This document shows positions 1 to 6,492 of a DNA stretch of 9,781 nucleotides, piece by piece; position 1 is the stretch's first letter, and the number at the start of each line of letters is the position of its first letter. A program made the translations under genes and the position numbers. The notes beneath the pieces are model-generated. The model did not search any database and was not told where the DNA came from. It worked only from the letters and a program-made list of their open reading frames with translations. The DNA is taken from NCBI GenBank assembly GCA_002383665.1, contig DFZI01000005.1, forward strand, positions 1 to 9,781, written 5' to 3'. This stretch comes from Dehalococcoidia bacterium UBA4060 (GTDB lineage: Bacteria > Chloroflexota > Dehalococcoidia > GIF9 > UBA5629).

Positions 1-125
1 GTGACATTTTCGCTTGACAGCAACAGCTAAATCAAGCCGGCACATTTGCTTAATTTTGCATCCTGAAAGACTTAATTTTTAGATGCTTGCCATGAGGCAT
101 TCAGTCACTATTACCAGCGTACATG
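1..125. other. Left-edge region without a supported gene
   Basis: No complete gene is visible here. A plus-strand frame is open from base 1 to a TAA at 28-30 and could be the last nine codons of a gene lying to the left. On the minus strand an ATG at 45-43 opens a frame that runs off the edge after 15 codons, with no Shine-Dalgarno sequence. Either may be chance. An inverted repeat GCTTGA (12-17) / TCAAGC (32-37) with a 14-base loop lies downstream of the leftward thiD2 gene. It has no T-run on either side, so it is not a convincing intrinsic terminator. Confidence 0.4.
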
Positions 126-566
126 TCAATCATTTGAGCTATTGTTAGTTTCGTCTGGTAATGACAATATAAGAGCTTTAGACAGGCTGTAAACCTTATA
201 TCGATACTTTTTCAGAGTCTTATCTTCTAAAAGGCCTGATAGATCGGGCAGCTTGGATAGCTCTTCGAGTACGCGTAGGCCTTCTTCCACACGTTTGGAG
301 TTGGCTCTGATGATAGACGTAAAATCACGGTGGTTGTGTGTCAGGTCGAAATCAGCCCCTATATCGCCAGCGGCATCACGCGATCTTTCGAGAGCTATAC
401 CGAGCTTATTGCCTGCGTGCCGCAGTTCATGCCGTATGGTTTTATATTGTCTGCTGGAATCCTCATCTTCAATGACAAATCTTGCGATATCTTCCAGGAC
501 CCTCAGACCTTCACAGATTCGGTTGAGGTTGGCATCAATGATACGCAGTGTCCGCTGATGAACCAC
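126..566 (-). CDS. thiD2: ThiD2-type HMP-phosphate kinase domain protein, stand-alone
   Basis: This 146-residue protein matches the ThiD2 family, usually found as the N-terminal domain of a fused thiamine-phosphate synthase. Characterised ThiD2 proteins phosphorylate hydroxymethylpyrimidine phosphate to the diphosphate, which ThiE then joins to thiazole phosphate in thiamine synthesis. The signature is a twice-repeated segment: IIDANLNRICEGLRVLE at residues 9-25 and IIRANSKRVEEGLRVLE at 85-101, each followed by a basic, tyrosine-containing helix (residues 41-48 and 121-128). No ThiE domain follows: the frame ends in a TGA at 128-126. The start is GTG, chosen because a clean GAAGGA Shine-Dalgarno sequence (575-580) sits 8 bases upstream. 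The start lies inside the upstream fmdB gene, giving a 32-bp overlap that suggests translational coupling. Databases often label such proteins thiamine-phosphate pyrophosphorylase, which would be misleading here because that catalytic domain is absent. The family call is firm; the activity is inferred. Confidence 0.8.
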   Translation of the reverse strand: MVHQRTLRIIDANLNRICEGLRVLEDIARFVIEDEDSSRQYKTIRHELRHAGNKLGIALERSRDAAGDIGADFDLTHNHRDFTSIIRANSKRVEEGLRVLEELSKLPDLSGLLEDKTLKKYRYKVYSLSKALILSLPDETNNSSND

Positions 567-903
567 TGTCCAGGTCCTTCAATGATTCCGGCAGGACTCC
601 TTCCCGGGCGGAATCGATGTTCTGTCTTATTTCGGGTGGCATTTCCATATTCATATCCTGGAAGCGTTTCTCCAGGCTTCGTCCGATATTCCGTGGGTCA
701 TTGTAATAATCCGGTGACCTGGGATCGCTATTTTCTTCGTAGATGGATTGCAGAGAACGGTGCATGGCGAAGCCGGAAAAAATGCGCGTCATATCGGTGC
801 TCTGACATTCCGGGCAGGCAGGGTGTTGTTCTATATTGATCATGCGCCTGAAAATACTCACCCTTTTCTTGCATGAATTGCACCTGTATTCATAAATAGG
901 CAT
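535..903 (-). CDS. FmdB family zinc-ribbon protein (paralogue 1)
   Basis: This 122-residue protein of the FmdB / CxxC_CxxC_SSSS family opens with the family start MPIYEYRC. It has two CxxC knuckles, C8-C11 and C30-C33, that should bind one zinc. Family members are small, often annotated as putative regulatory proteins, and have no settled biochemical role. After the ribbon comes an F-S-G-F turn, a helix with SIYEE, then an acidic, Met- and Pro-containing tail with NDP and EMPPE. The tail resembles that of the next gene upstream. No signal peptide or membrane segment is seen. An AGGTAAAG stretch about 10-15 bases upstream is a weak ribosome site. It is the middle gene of a leftward unit, 29 bp after its paralogue and overlapping thiD2 by 32 bp. 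A function tied to thiamine cannot be claimed from this arrangement alone. Confidence 0.8.
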   Translation of the reverse strand: MPIYEYRCNSCKKRVSIFRRMINIEQHPACPECQSTDMTRIFSGFAMHRSLQSIYEENSDPRSPDYYNDPRNIGRSLEKRFQDMNMEMPPEIRQNIDSAREGVLPESLKDLDSGSSADTAYH

Positions 904-932
904 CTTTTTACTACTTTACCTGATTATTACCA

Positions 933-1274
933 TCAGAGGTCGGCAGGAGGCATCCTTGACGGCATCTCGCCGTGTTCCATGCGCTCCAGCGATTCCTTGA
1001 ATTCCGGTTCCACCGGTTCACCCCCGCTCATTTTACTGTTCCAGGCAGCCAGAGCCTTGGGGTCGTTATTCATCATGCCCCGCATTAACTGCGCGTCAGA
1101 AAGAATGTTATCATATACCTCTTTATAGGATTTCTTCACCATGAATGTGGAAAATTTGCGCTGCAAGCTGTTGCTCTTGCACTTTGGGCACGCTGGAGCA
1201 GTCTCTTCAAACCTGGTCAGATAAATCTCGACCTTTGATTTACAATTATGGCACCAGTACTCGTAAACAGGCAT
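933..1274 (-). CDS. FmdB family zinc-ribbon protein (paralogue 2)
   Basis: This is a second FmdB-type protein, 113 residues long, starting MPVYEYWC with zinc knuckles C8-C11 and C29-C32. The same order of parts follows as in the downstream gene: R-K-F-S-x-F after the ribbon, a KSYKEVYD helix, an NNDPKAL segment, and a charged tail ending in a Glu/Met/Pro-rich stretch. The two genes are therefore tandem paralogues. The start is supported by AGGA (plus-strand TCCT, 1283-1286) 8 bases before the ATG. It is the first gene of the leftward unit and lies just below the promoter at 1296-1324, which would leave a leader of roughly 15 bases. The molecular role is unknown. Nucleic-acid or protein binding through the ribbon is a guess from the fold. 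Confidence 0.8.
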   Translation of the reverse strand: MPVYEYWCHNCKSKVEIYLTRFEETAPACPKCKSNSLQRKFSTFMVKKSYKEVYDNILSDAQLMRGMMNNDPKALAAWNSKMSGGEPVEPEFKESLERMEHGEMPSRMPPADL

Positions 1275-1295
1275 ACTTGTCGTCCTGATTTTTAA

Positions 1296-1324
1296 ATTGT
1301 AACATATGTTTTCAGACTTGTTAA
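1296..1324 (-). promoter_or_regulatory. Sigma70-like promoter of the fmdB-fmdB-thiD2 unit
   Basis: Reading the minus strand, TTAACA (1324-1319) and TACAAT (1301-1296) are separated by exactly 17 bases. Each hexamer matches five of six consensus positions. The expected start point is near 1289, so the leader would be short but would still contain the AGGA ribosome site. Inferred from sequence only. Confidence 0.5.
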
Positions 1325-1363
1325 AAATTAAGGACGTGCTGTATACGATCTTTAGGATTAGTG

Positions 1364-1393
1364 TTGAATTGGACAGGGCAGCTTTAATAGAAT
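1364..1393 (+). promoter_or_regulatory. Possible alaS promoter (weak)
   Basis: TTGAAT (1364-1369) and TAGAAT (1388-1393) are 18 bases apart. The predicted start near 1400 would fall at the alaS ribosome site (GAGGAG, 1399-1404), leaving almost no leader. This makes the assignment doubtful; a start further upstream in 1325-1360 is possible. Confidence 0.22.
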
Positions 1394-1411
1394 ATTGCGA
1401 GGAGTTTGCAA

Positions 1412-4063
1412 GTGAATAGTAATGAGATAAGGAATCTTTTTCTGGATTTCTTTACAGAGAAGGACCATAAAGTATTGCCGAGTTCCTCGCTTATACCGCA
1501 TGGTGATCCTACATTACTTCTGACCACCGCTGGCATGGTACAGATAAAGCCATACTTTCTCGGCATTGCCACACCGCCTAATCCACGTCTGGCATCCTGC
1601 CAGAAGTGTTTCCGCACTACAGATATTGATTCTGTAGGCGATAACAAACATCTGACTTTTTTTGAAATGCTGGGTAATTTCAGCGTCGGTGATTATTTTA
1701 AGGAGGAAGCTATAGCCTGGGGTTGGGAGTTCGTCACGGAAAGATTGAAATTGCCGTTTGACAAGTTGTGGGTCACCATTTTTCTTGATGATGATGAGGC
1801 TCATCGGATTTGGAAAAGCATAGGTGTCCCCGCTGAAAGAATAGTCAGGTTAGGGGAAAAGGATAACTTTTGGGGCCCTGCAGGAGATAGCGGTCCTTGT
1901 GGTCCCTGCAGTGAGATACATTACGACTTTGGTAAGGAATATGGTTGTGGCAAGCCCGGCTGTGATCCATCTTGCAGTTGCGGGCGCTTTTCTGAGATAT
2001 GGAATCTTGTTTTTACGCAGTATAACCAGGACCGTGATGGTAAACGGACACCGCTGCCTAAACCAAATATCGATACCGGCATGGGACTTGAGCGTGTTGT
2101 GGCAGCCTCTATCGGTAAGCCATCAGTCTATGATACTGACCTTTTTGTACCGTTGATGGATAAAGTATGCAAAATAGCTGCTATAGCAAAGATTGATAAT
2201 GATGAAATGCTCAGGTATGTAAGGATTGTTGCTGAGCATAGCCGGGGTGTCTCATTTTTAATCGCGGATGGGGTTTTGCCTTCCAACGAAGGGCGTGGAT
2301 ATGTCCTCAGACGTCTGCTACGTCGGGCGTGTTTCATGGGCCGCAGGCTGGGCATCAAACTGGCTTTTATGGTAGAGATGGCTCAGGCAGTCATTGACAA
2401 GATGGGCAGTGTGTATCCTGAGTTGATAGCCAATAACAGGCTAATCCTGGAAGTAATTAAAAATGAAGAAGAGAAGTTTTACGATACACTGGATGCAGGC
2501 ATCAACATGTGTGAGAAGGCTATAGCTGACGCCAGGACGGAGGGTAGGAACTGTCTCCTCAACGAGGAGATCTTTAAATTCTGGGACACATACGGGTTCC
2601 CCTTTGAATTGAGTTCTGAGATTGCCAATGAACACGGGCTGTCAGTTGATAGGAGTGGATTCGAGCAAGAAATGGAAAAACAACGTGAGCGGGCCAGAGC
2701 TGCCCATAAGTTTAACGGTAGCCTTTCTATAGTAGGGTCTGTCAGTAAGCATGATGCCAATTCTACGGCTTTCGTTGGCTACGAAATGCTCAGTACCACA
2801 TCACATATCATTGAAATAATGGATGAAAAGGCCTCAGTAAGTCTTAATAAGGCGGAAACAGGGCAAAAAGTCATACTGGTAATGGACCGCACCCCCTTTT
2901 ATGGTGAGATGGGAGGGCAGATTGGCGATACCGGCCGAATAAGGTCATCCAAAGGCTCGTTAACTGTTTTAAACTCATTTTACCTTGCCAGCGGAGCGTT
3001 GGCGGTACTGGTTCGGGTGGACAGTGGGAGCATTGCTGTCGGAGATGAGATTGATGCCATGGTGGATGAAAGCCGCAGGCTCGACATTGCCCGCAATCAC
3101 ACTGCAACGCATATCTTACAGTCCGTTTTGCGCAGGGTACTGGGTAGCCATGTGGCGCAGCGCGGCTCCCTGGTCTCACCTGAGCGGCTTCGTTTCGATT
3201 TTGTGCAGCTATCCCCGATCAGCAAAGAGCAATTGAAGGAAATCGAAGCCGGTGTTAACGAAATTATCCGCCGTGATCTCCCGGTTGTTACCACCACCTG
3301 TTCTTATGATGAGGCTATTCACGACGGAGCCACTGCCATTTTTGAAGAAAAGTACGGCGATATAGTGCGACTGGTTAAGATCGGGGCGCCCAGGGTCAGC
3401 GCCGAGTTATGCGGCGGTACACATGTCAGATCGACCGGAGAAATAGGTTATTTTCATATAATCAATGAGGCCAGCATCGGGACCGGATTACGCAGGATCG
3501 AAGCGGTCACCGGTCGTGGCGCGGAGTCCTTTATCAACGAACACCTTGCCATTCTTGAACAGATTGCGTCCGAGCTTAAAGTCAACCCTGTCGAGTTGCC
3601 GGGCAAGGTGACGAATCTGTCAAGCAGTCTGTCCGAGGCAATAAGGCAGGTTACATCATTGCAGCGGGAGTTATCCAGATACGAAGTGGATAAACTAATA
3701 CGCAGCAATTTGACAGCCATTGGAGGCGTAAACGTTGTGATAGCGTATGTACAATCCATGCCTACATCTGCTCTCATGGAGATGGCAGATATGCTTAAGG
3801 ATAAAATCGAAAGCGGTATCGTCGTATTAGCCTCGGTTTATGAGGATAAGCCTGTGTTCATTGCAGCCACCACCCCGGATATGGTAAAAAAAGGCATACA
3901 TAGTGGTAAACTTGTGAAAAAGATAGCGGAGATCGCGGGTGGTGGTGGAGGTGGGAAACCGGAAATGGCACAGGCAGGAGCCAGGAATGCCGATAAGATA
4001 AATGATGCGCTTGCAGCCGTGCCCGTATTTATTACAGAGCTACTGAGGAGTGGCCATGCATAG
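1412..4063 (+). CDS. alaS: Alanyl-tRNA synthetase
   Basis: This class II synthetase charges tRNA-Ala with alanine in the cytoplasm and hydrolyses mischarged Ser- and Gly-tRNA-Ala. All parts are present in 883 residues, the normal bacterial length. The N-terminal catalytic domain has the FFEMLGNFS and CGPCSEIHYDF segments and motif 3 GMGLERV. A cysteine-rich insertion, GCGKPGCDPSCSCGRF, precedes EIWNLVF. The tRNA-recognition region follows. The editing site is H563/H567 (HTATH) and C667/H671 (CGGTH). The C-terminal C-Ala (DHHA1-type) domain carries a six-glycine run at about 843-848. The start is GTG at 1412, because GAGGAG (1399-1404) lies 7 bases before it. The in-frame TTG at 1406 is only one base from that site and is rejected. 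The stop overlaps the ruvX start by 8 bp. All editing and catalytic signatures look intact. Confidence 0.97.
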   Translation: MNSNEIRNLFLDFFTEKDHKVLPSSSLIPHGDPTLLLTTAGMVQIKPYFLGIATPPNPRLASCQKCFRTTDIDSVGDNKHLTFFEMLGNFSVGDYFKEEAIAWGWEFVTERLKLPFDKLWVTIFLDDDEAHRIWKSIGVPAERIVRLGEKDNFWGPAGDSGPCGPCSEIHYDFGKEYGCGKPGCDPSCSCGRFSEIWNLVFTQYNQDRDGKRTPLPKPNIDTGMGLERVVAASIGKPSVYDTDLFVPLMDKVCKIAAIAKIDNDEMLRYVRIVAEHSRGVSFLIADGVLPSNEGRGYVLRRLLRRACFMGRRLGIKLAFMVEMAQAVIDKMGSVYPELIANNRLILEVIKNEEEKFYDTLDAGINMCEKAIADARTEGRNCLLNEEIFKFWDTYGFPFELSSEIANEHGLSVDRSGFEQEMEKQRERARAAHKFNGSLSIVGSVSKHDANSTAFVGYEMLSTTSHIIEIMDEKASVSLNKAETGQKVILVMDRTPFYGEMGGQIGDTGRIRSSKGSLTVLNSFYLASGALAVLVRVDSGSIAVGDEIDAMVDESRRLDIARNHTATHILQSVLRRVLGSHVAQRGSLVSPERLRFDFVQLSPISKEQLKEIEAGVNEIIRRDLPVVTTTCSYDEAIHDGATAIFEEKYGDIVRLVKIGAPRVSAELCGGTHVRSTGEIGYFHIINEASIGTGLRRIEAVTGRGAESFINEHLAILEQIASELKVNPVELPGKVTNLSSSLSEAIRQVTSLQRELSRYEVDKLIRSNLTAIGGVNVVIAYVQSMPTSALMEMADMLKDKIESGIVVLASVYEDKPVFIAATTPDMVKKGIHSGKLVKKIAEIAGGGGGGKPEMAQAGARNADKINDALAAVPVFITELLRSGHA

Positions 4064-4499
4064 AAGCATGGGACTTGATGTAGGCGATAGGAGGATCGGT
4101 GTATCCTTGTCCGATCCTTCCAGGACCCTGGCTTCGCCTCTTACTACTATCATGCGAAACAGTGATGAACAGGCCATCTCCGACATCGTAAAACTCGCTA
4201 TAAAACATCAGGTTGACCAAATAGTCATTGGGATGCCCTATTCACTCAACGGCAACATTGGCAGGCAGGCGCATAAAGTGATGGAGTTCAAGGAAAAAAT
4301 AGCACAGACTATTGTGGCTGATTTTGTTATGCAGGATGAGAGGCTTTCATCTGTATCGGCCAATCAGAAACTGCGCGAAGCTGGTAAAAAGGGCAGTAAG
4401 CTTAAAAGCGGGATGGATGCTGCGGCTGCCACCATTATTCTGCAATCCTATCTCGATGAGGCAGGGCAGAAAAACAGTCCCTTTCAAGCCAGCCTGTAA
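4056..4499 (+). CDS. ruvX: RuvX/YqgF family nuclease (pre-16S rRNA nuclease / putative Holliday junction resolvase)
   Basis: This 147-residue protein has an RNase H-like fold and belongs to the YqgF/RuvX family. Members have been implicated in maturation of the 16S rRNA 5' end and in Holliday-junction cleavage. Motifs visible are MGLDVGDRRIGVSLSD near the N-terminus (acidic residue D8), GMPYSLNG, DERLSS (D94-E95) and a C-terminal D121 followed by AAAATIILQSYL, matching the acidic active-site set. The start is ATG at 4056, 5 bases after GAGGAG (4045-4050). The GTG at 4050 overlaps that site and is rejected. It overlaps alaS by 8 bp, so the pair is probably cotranscribed and translationally coupled; alaS-ruvX adjacency is common in bacteria. 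Length and motifs are normal. Confidence 0.93.
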   Translation: MHRSMGLDVGDRRIGVSLSDPSRTLASPLTTIMRNSDEQAISDIVKLAIKHQVDQIVIGMPYSLNGNIGRQAHKVMEFKEKIAQTIVADFVMQDERLSSVSANQKLREAGKKGSKLKSGMDAAAATIILQSYLDEAGQKNSPFQASL

Positions 4500-4534
4500 A
4501 GATTATCAATGGTATAAATACGTATAAGAAACAA

Positions 4535-4575
4535 CCAGTCGTCAGTCTACCACTTGGTGCAGGCTGTCAGACTGG
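4535..4575 (+). repeat. Inverted repeat before sppA, overlapping its ribosome site
   Basis: CCAGTC (4535-4540) and CAGTCT (4543-4548) can each pair with the segment AGACTGG (4569-4575), giving two mutually exclusive 6-bp stems. An ACC/GGT mini-stem lies inside the larger loop. The right arm touches the GGGAG ribosome site at 4574-4578, so folding could limit sppA translation. There is no T-run, so this is not an intrinsic terminator. The rest of the 88-bp gap is AT-rich, with TATAAA (4513-4518) and TATAAG (4523-4528) but no good -35 partner. Confidence 0.35.
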
Positions 4576-4587
4576 GAGAGAGGTCAA

Positions 4588-5496
4588 ATGAGAAGAAACA
4601 TATCTTTTATTAGCTTGGTTCTCCTAATAATGACTGTTCCTTTATTTTCCTGCACAGTGCCAATGAATAAAGTGGCTGTCATCACGCTCAGCGGCACTAT
4701 ACAGAGCCAGCAAAGTGCGTCAATTTTAAGCGGTTCCGCCATTACTCCCGATGATGTTCGAGAATATCTGCGCAGGGCCGATGATGACCCGATGGTCAAA
4801 GCTATTGTTATAAGGATAGATAGCCCGGGTGGGGATCCAGCCGCATGTCAGGAAATCGTCTATCAGATGGAAAGGACCCATAAACCAATAGTGATCAGCA
4901 TGCGCAGTATGGTAACTTCAGGCGGCTACTATATTTCCGCCGGTGCCGACAGAATCGTTGCTCTCCCTTCCACTTTAACCGGCAGTATAGGTGTGATTAC
5001 CTTAATACCTGATGTTGAGGGTCTGTTTGATAAAGTCGGAGTAAGGATGGAGGTGCTTAAAGCAGGCAAATATAAGGATATGTATGCCGGAGTGCGTGAA
5101 CTTACGGCAGAGGAAAAAGCTCTCATACAGAAGACTACTGACCAGATATACGAGCAGTTTATCGATGTTATTGTTAAGGGTCGCAACATGGAAAGACAGA
5201 AAGTTCTGGAACTGGCGGATGGCCAACTTTTTACAGGCGTTGATGCCAAAGAGCTGGGGCTTGTTGATGAGCTCGGTGACCTGCAGGTGGCTGTAGACGC
5301 TGCTGCCAAACTGGCTGGTGTGCAATCGCCTGAGTTGGATTTTTATGAGCCGGAAATATCAAATTTGCTTAAGAAGTTCATGGGGACGAGTAATAGGGCC
5401 TTGCCCGTAGCTATGAACTCAGGTTTTCTTGATGCGGCGAGCATAACTGCCATGCATATACTGGATAATCCATATCCAATCTACCTGTATAAATAG
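4588..5496 (+). CDS. sppA: Signal peptide peptidase SppA (S49 family), probable lipoprotein
   Basis: This is a 302-residue serine protease of family S49, the short single-domain form known from Gram-positives. It degrades leftover signal peptides at the membrane, using a Ser/Lys dyad. The N-terminus MRRN, a hydrophobic stretch at about 6-20 and L-F-S-C22 look like a signal with a lipobox, although Phe at -2 is unusual. The protease core contains IRIDSPGGDPAAC, then VTSGGYYISAGAD with the likely nucleophile S111, then STLTGSIGVI, and KYKDMYAG with the likely general base K163. The Ser-Lys spacing of 52 residues equals that of Bacillus subtilis SppA (S147/K199). LADGQLFTGVDAKELGLVDELG closes the domain. 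Purine-rich GGGAGAGAGG lies 4-9 bases before the ATG. It is 88 bp downstream of ruvX, probably in the same direction of expression but perhaps with its own promoter. Confidence 0.92.
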   Translation: MRRNISFISLVLLIMTVPLFSCTVPMNKVAVITLSGTIQSQQSASILSGSAITPDDVREYLRRADDDPMVKAIVIRIDSPGGDPAACQEIVYQMERTHKPIVISMRSMVTSGGYYISAGADRIVALPSTLTGSIGVITLIPDVEGLFDKVGVRMEVLKAGKYKDMYAGVRELTAEEKALIQKTTDQIYEQFIDVIVKGRNMERQKVLELADGQLFTGVDAKELGLVDELGDLQVAVDAAAKLAGVQSPELDFYEPEISNLLKKFMGTSNRALPVAMNSGFLDAASITAMHILDNPYPIYLYK

Positions 5497-5520
5497 GTGT
5501 TCTGCCCAAAGATATTATCG

Positions 5521-5562
5521 GGATATGTTTTGATACGGTTTAGAAAACGTTATATCATATCC
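5521..5562. repeat. Inverted repeat enclosing the promoter of the prenyltransferase gene
   Basis: GGATATG (5521-5527) and CATATCC (5556-5562) are perfect 7-bp arms separated by 28 bases. A second, inner pair TGATA (5531-5535) / TATCA (5553-5557) overlaps the two promoter hexamers. This could be an operator for a dimeric regulator or a coincidence of AT-rich sequence. No T-run follows, so it is not a terminator. Confidence 0.35.
5530..5558 (+). promoter_or_regulatory. Sigma70-like promoter for the prenyltransferase-acyl-CoA synthetase-tgt unit
   Basis: TTGATA (5530-5535) and TATCAT (5553-5558) lie 17 bases apart, each matching five of six consensus positions. The expected start near 5565 gives a leader of about 43 bases before the TTG start at 5608. 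This is the best promoter candidate on the plus strand, and it suggests a transcription unit separate from alaS-ruvX-sppA. Confidence 0.5.
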
Positions 5563-5607
5563 AGATAGTTTCGAGTTGTATGCAAATGTTGGAAAGGAAG
5601 ATTTAAT

Positions 5608-6492
5608 TTGAGCATAGTTATCGGGCACCAAGCCGGCATAACTGATTATATTGACGTACTAAAACCTAAAGAAACGAGCCTGCTGCTTTTTATCGGTGCC
5701 TGCTCATCAATTATTGCTGCTTCTACTACAACAGGCGGTTTTCCTTTGAAGGATTTCATTGTCACAGCTATCGCTATACTTTGTGGCAGCGCTGGTGCCA
5801 ACGGCCTGACCAATTACCTCGATCGTGATATTGATGCCAGAATGAAGAGGACCTGTAGCAGGCCACTGGCTGCCAGAAGGATAGATCCTCCCTGGAAAAT
5901 TTTACCTCTTATCATTGCACTCATTTTAATAGGGTTGGTGCTGGCCTGGATGCTGTCGCCTGTGTGCTTCTTCATCGGTTTGGCAGGTATTATCGCCTCC
6001 AGCATCTGGCGCAAGACCATTTCCTGCACTTTCCTGGGGATCGTGGCTGGTAGTGCCCCGGTGCTAATCGGCTGGTACGCTATATTAAAACAACCTGTAA
6101 TAGATATTTTGCCAGTGCTCTTTGTTATCCTGATAGCTTTCTGGACGCCATTGCATGTATGGACATTGATGATATCCAACCGGCGGGACTATGAAAGCGC
6201 CGGACTTAACTATTTTCCTCTAAGCTGGAATGATGGGAATGTAATTAAGATTCTTGCCGTATTGTCAGTGGCTCTGGCGAGTGCTACGCTGCTGATTTAT
6301 TTTTTTTCCAGCATGTTTCACTGGCTTTACTTAGTAGTGTCTTCGCTTCTCAGTCTGGCTATGATTGCAGCTAACATCAAATTACTGATCAATCCCATCT
6401 CAAAGAATGCCTGGGCTGTATATAAACTCTCTGCTTTTCCCTACCTGGGGATAATCTTTACTGTTATGGCGGTGGATTCATGGATTCTTTAA
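5608..6492 (+). CDS. ctaB: Heme O synthase-like UbiA-family prenyltransferase (protoheme IX farnesyltransferase), divergent
   Basis: This is a 294-residue integral membrane protein with roughly eight or nine hydrophobic segments. UbiA enzymes attach a prenyl chain to an aromatic or porphyrin acceptor; the CtaB/CyoE branch farnesylates heme b to heme O for haem-copper oxidases. The first Asp motif is N69-x2-D72-R-D-I-D76, followed by RMKRTCSRPLAARRI, the heme O synthase hallmark. The second acidic region is D194 in RRDYESAGLNYFPLSW. Departures from the usual family: WTPPHFW is WTPLHVW (179-185), and the normal LKR-T-x2-N loop is WRKTISCTF. The start is TTG, chosen because AAGGAAG (5594-5600) lies 7 bases upstream. 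The stop overlaps the next gene by 13 bp. No oxidase subunit gene is present here, so farnesylation of heme is inferred from family membership. The ctaB symbol is provisional. Confidence 0.75.
   Translation: MSIVIGHQAGITDYIDVLKPKETSLLLFIGACSSIIAASTTTGGFPLKDFIVTAIAILCGSAGANGLTNYLDRDIDARMKRTCSRPLAARRIDPPWKILPLIIALILIGLVLAWMLSPVCFFIGLAGIIASSIWRKTISCTFLGIVAGSAPVLIGWYAILKQPVIDILPVLFVILIAFWTPLHVWTLMISNRRDYESAGLNYFPLSWNDGNVIKILAVLSVALASATLLIYFFSSMFHWLYLVVSSLLSLAMIAANIKLLINPISKNAWAVYKLSAFPYLGIIFTVMAVDSWIL

Noticed and set aside
1..125. ThiE domain expected downstream of thiD2
   Set aside because: The thiD2 frame stops at 126-128, and no frame in the remaining bases shows a ThiE N-terminus; a separate gene outside the window cannot be excluded.
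330..839. Long open frame on the plus strand opposite thiD2 and the first fmdB gene
   Set aside because: The minus strand here encodes two recognisable families with good ribosome sites; the plus frame has no family resemblance and spans the two genes' overlap.
1406..1411. TTG at 1406 as the alaS start
   Set aside because: It is one base from the GAGGAG ribosome site; GTG at 1412 has ideal 7-base spacing.
3938..3958. GGT/GGA repeat near the alaS 3' end, considered as a microsatellite
   Set aside because: It encodes the conserved glycine stretch of the C-Ala domain found in AlaRS generally.
4050..4055. GTG at 4050 as the ruvX start
   Set aside because: It overlaps the GAGGAG ribosome site; ATG at 4056 is 5 bases downstream of it.
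5497..5520. Possible terminator after sppA
   Set aside because: Only a weak CCC/GGG pairing with no T-run is visible.
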